Source: Halanaerobiales bacterium (GTDB lineage Bacteria > Bacillota > Halanaerobiia > Halanaerobiales > JADQBU01). From it: a stretch of 5,567 nucleotides of DNA. Positions 5,360 through 5,567 of this stretch are shown here, piece by piece. The DNA lies in the NCBI GenBank assembly GCA_016278435.1, contig JADQBU010000195.1:1-5567 (forward strand), in the 5' to 3' direction. The translations under genes and the position numbers were made by a program. Numbering within the stretch: position 1 is the stretch's first letter; each line of letters begins with the position of its first letter. A model generated the notes under the pieces. That model was not told the DNA's origin. It worked only from the letters and a program-made list of their open reading frames with translations, and ran no database searches.

Positions 5360-5567
5360 CCTCTTCCTCTTTCACATATTCCAGAATATCACCGGGTTGA
5401 CAGTCCAGTTCCCGACATATAGCCTCCAGAGTAGAAAATCTCACAGCCTTTGCCTTGTTGTTTTTCAGAATCGATAAATTTGCATTGGTAATCCCGACTC
5501 TATCCGCCAGTTCTGTTAATAGGACCTTGCGCTGAACCATTACAACATCAAGATTAACTCTTATTCC
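5352..5567 (-). CDS. Small Cro/CI-type helix-turn-helix regulator (HTH_26/YozG-like), 5' end just outside the window
   Basis: The frame is open from the window edge and gives 71 residues beginning GIRVNLDVVMVQRK. The HTH core follows: LLTELADRVGITNANLSILKNNKAKAVRFSTLEAICRELDCQPGDILEYV, which is strongly conserved in short single-domain regulators of this group. Family members usually start M-x-IRVNLD, so the initiation codon is probably the next codon beyond the edge. The ATG at 5538-5540 has no ribosome binding site and would cut the conserved N-terminus. The gene overlaps niaR by eight bases, so both are probably transcribed and translated together. Its targets are unknown; DNA binding is a safe prediction, effector and regulon are not. 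Confidence 0.88.
   Translation of the reverse strand, partial: GIRVNLDVVMVQRKVLLTELADRVGITNANLSILKNNKAKAVRFSTLEAICRELDCQPGDILEYVKEEEGD

Noticed and set aside
5538..5540. ATG as the start of the small HTH regulator
   Set aside because: There is no ribosome binding site. The upstream in-frame residues (IRVNLD) are a conserved N-terminus in this family, so the true start is beyond the window edge.

Overview
The window looks like a chromosomal piece from an anaerobic, AT-rich, Firmicute-like bacterium; a Halanaerobiales-type relative is my best guess. The grounds are an oxygen-sensitive class III ribonucleotide reductase with an NrdG2-type activase, a Na+/solute symporter, a NiaR-type niacin repressor, strong AGGAGG-like ribosome binding sites, frequent TTG/GTG starts and a perfect sigma-A promoter. 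The taxonomic guess is an inference from gene content only. I saw no mobile element, tRNA, rRNA or CRISPR array.

Layout, left side (+ strand, 1-2370). The 3' part of nrdD enters from the left edge and stops at 1279, right after its zinc-binding cysteines and without the glycyl radical segment that should end the protein. A complete radical-SAM activase gene (nrdG, 1346-2053) follows. Then comes a separate 52-codon gene (2146-2304) that encodes exactly the missing glycyl radical domain (SRVVGYLSPV, then WNKGKKEEFKDR). The operon therefore appears to encode a split class III reductase: large catalytic/zinc subunit, activase, small glycyl-radical subunit. A stem-loop terminator (2308-2370) closes it.

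Middle (- strand, 2392-4712). cobO/btuR (corrinoid adenosyltransferase) converges on the nrd operon. Upstream of it, transcribed the same way, are a 63-aa two-helix membrane protein (4521-4712) and a 489-aa SSF-family symporter (3049-4518). They form a translationally coupled pair resembling YhdT-PanF.

Right side (- strand, 4713-5567). A consensus promoter (TTGACA, 17 bp, TATAAT) drives the transporter pair. It abuts AAGTGTCTTTACACC, which fits the NiaR operator pattern I remember from pneumococcus. The gene just upstream is niaR itself (HTH plus 3H domain), overlapping by 8 nt a small Cro/CI-type regulator that runs off the right edge. Together this suggests that NiaR represses a new type of NAD-precursor (niacin-like) importer built from an SSF symporter and a small membrane partner.

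The two points most worth following are the free-standing glycyl radical subunit of NrdD and the NiaR-controlled SSF transporter.
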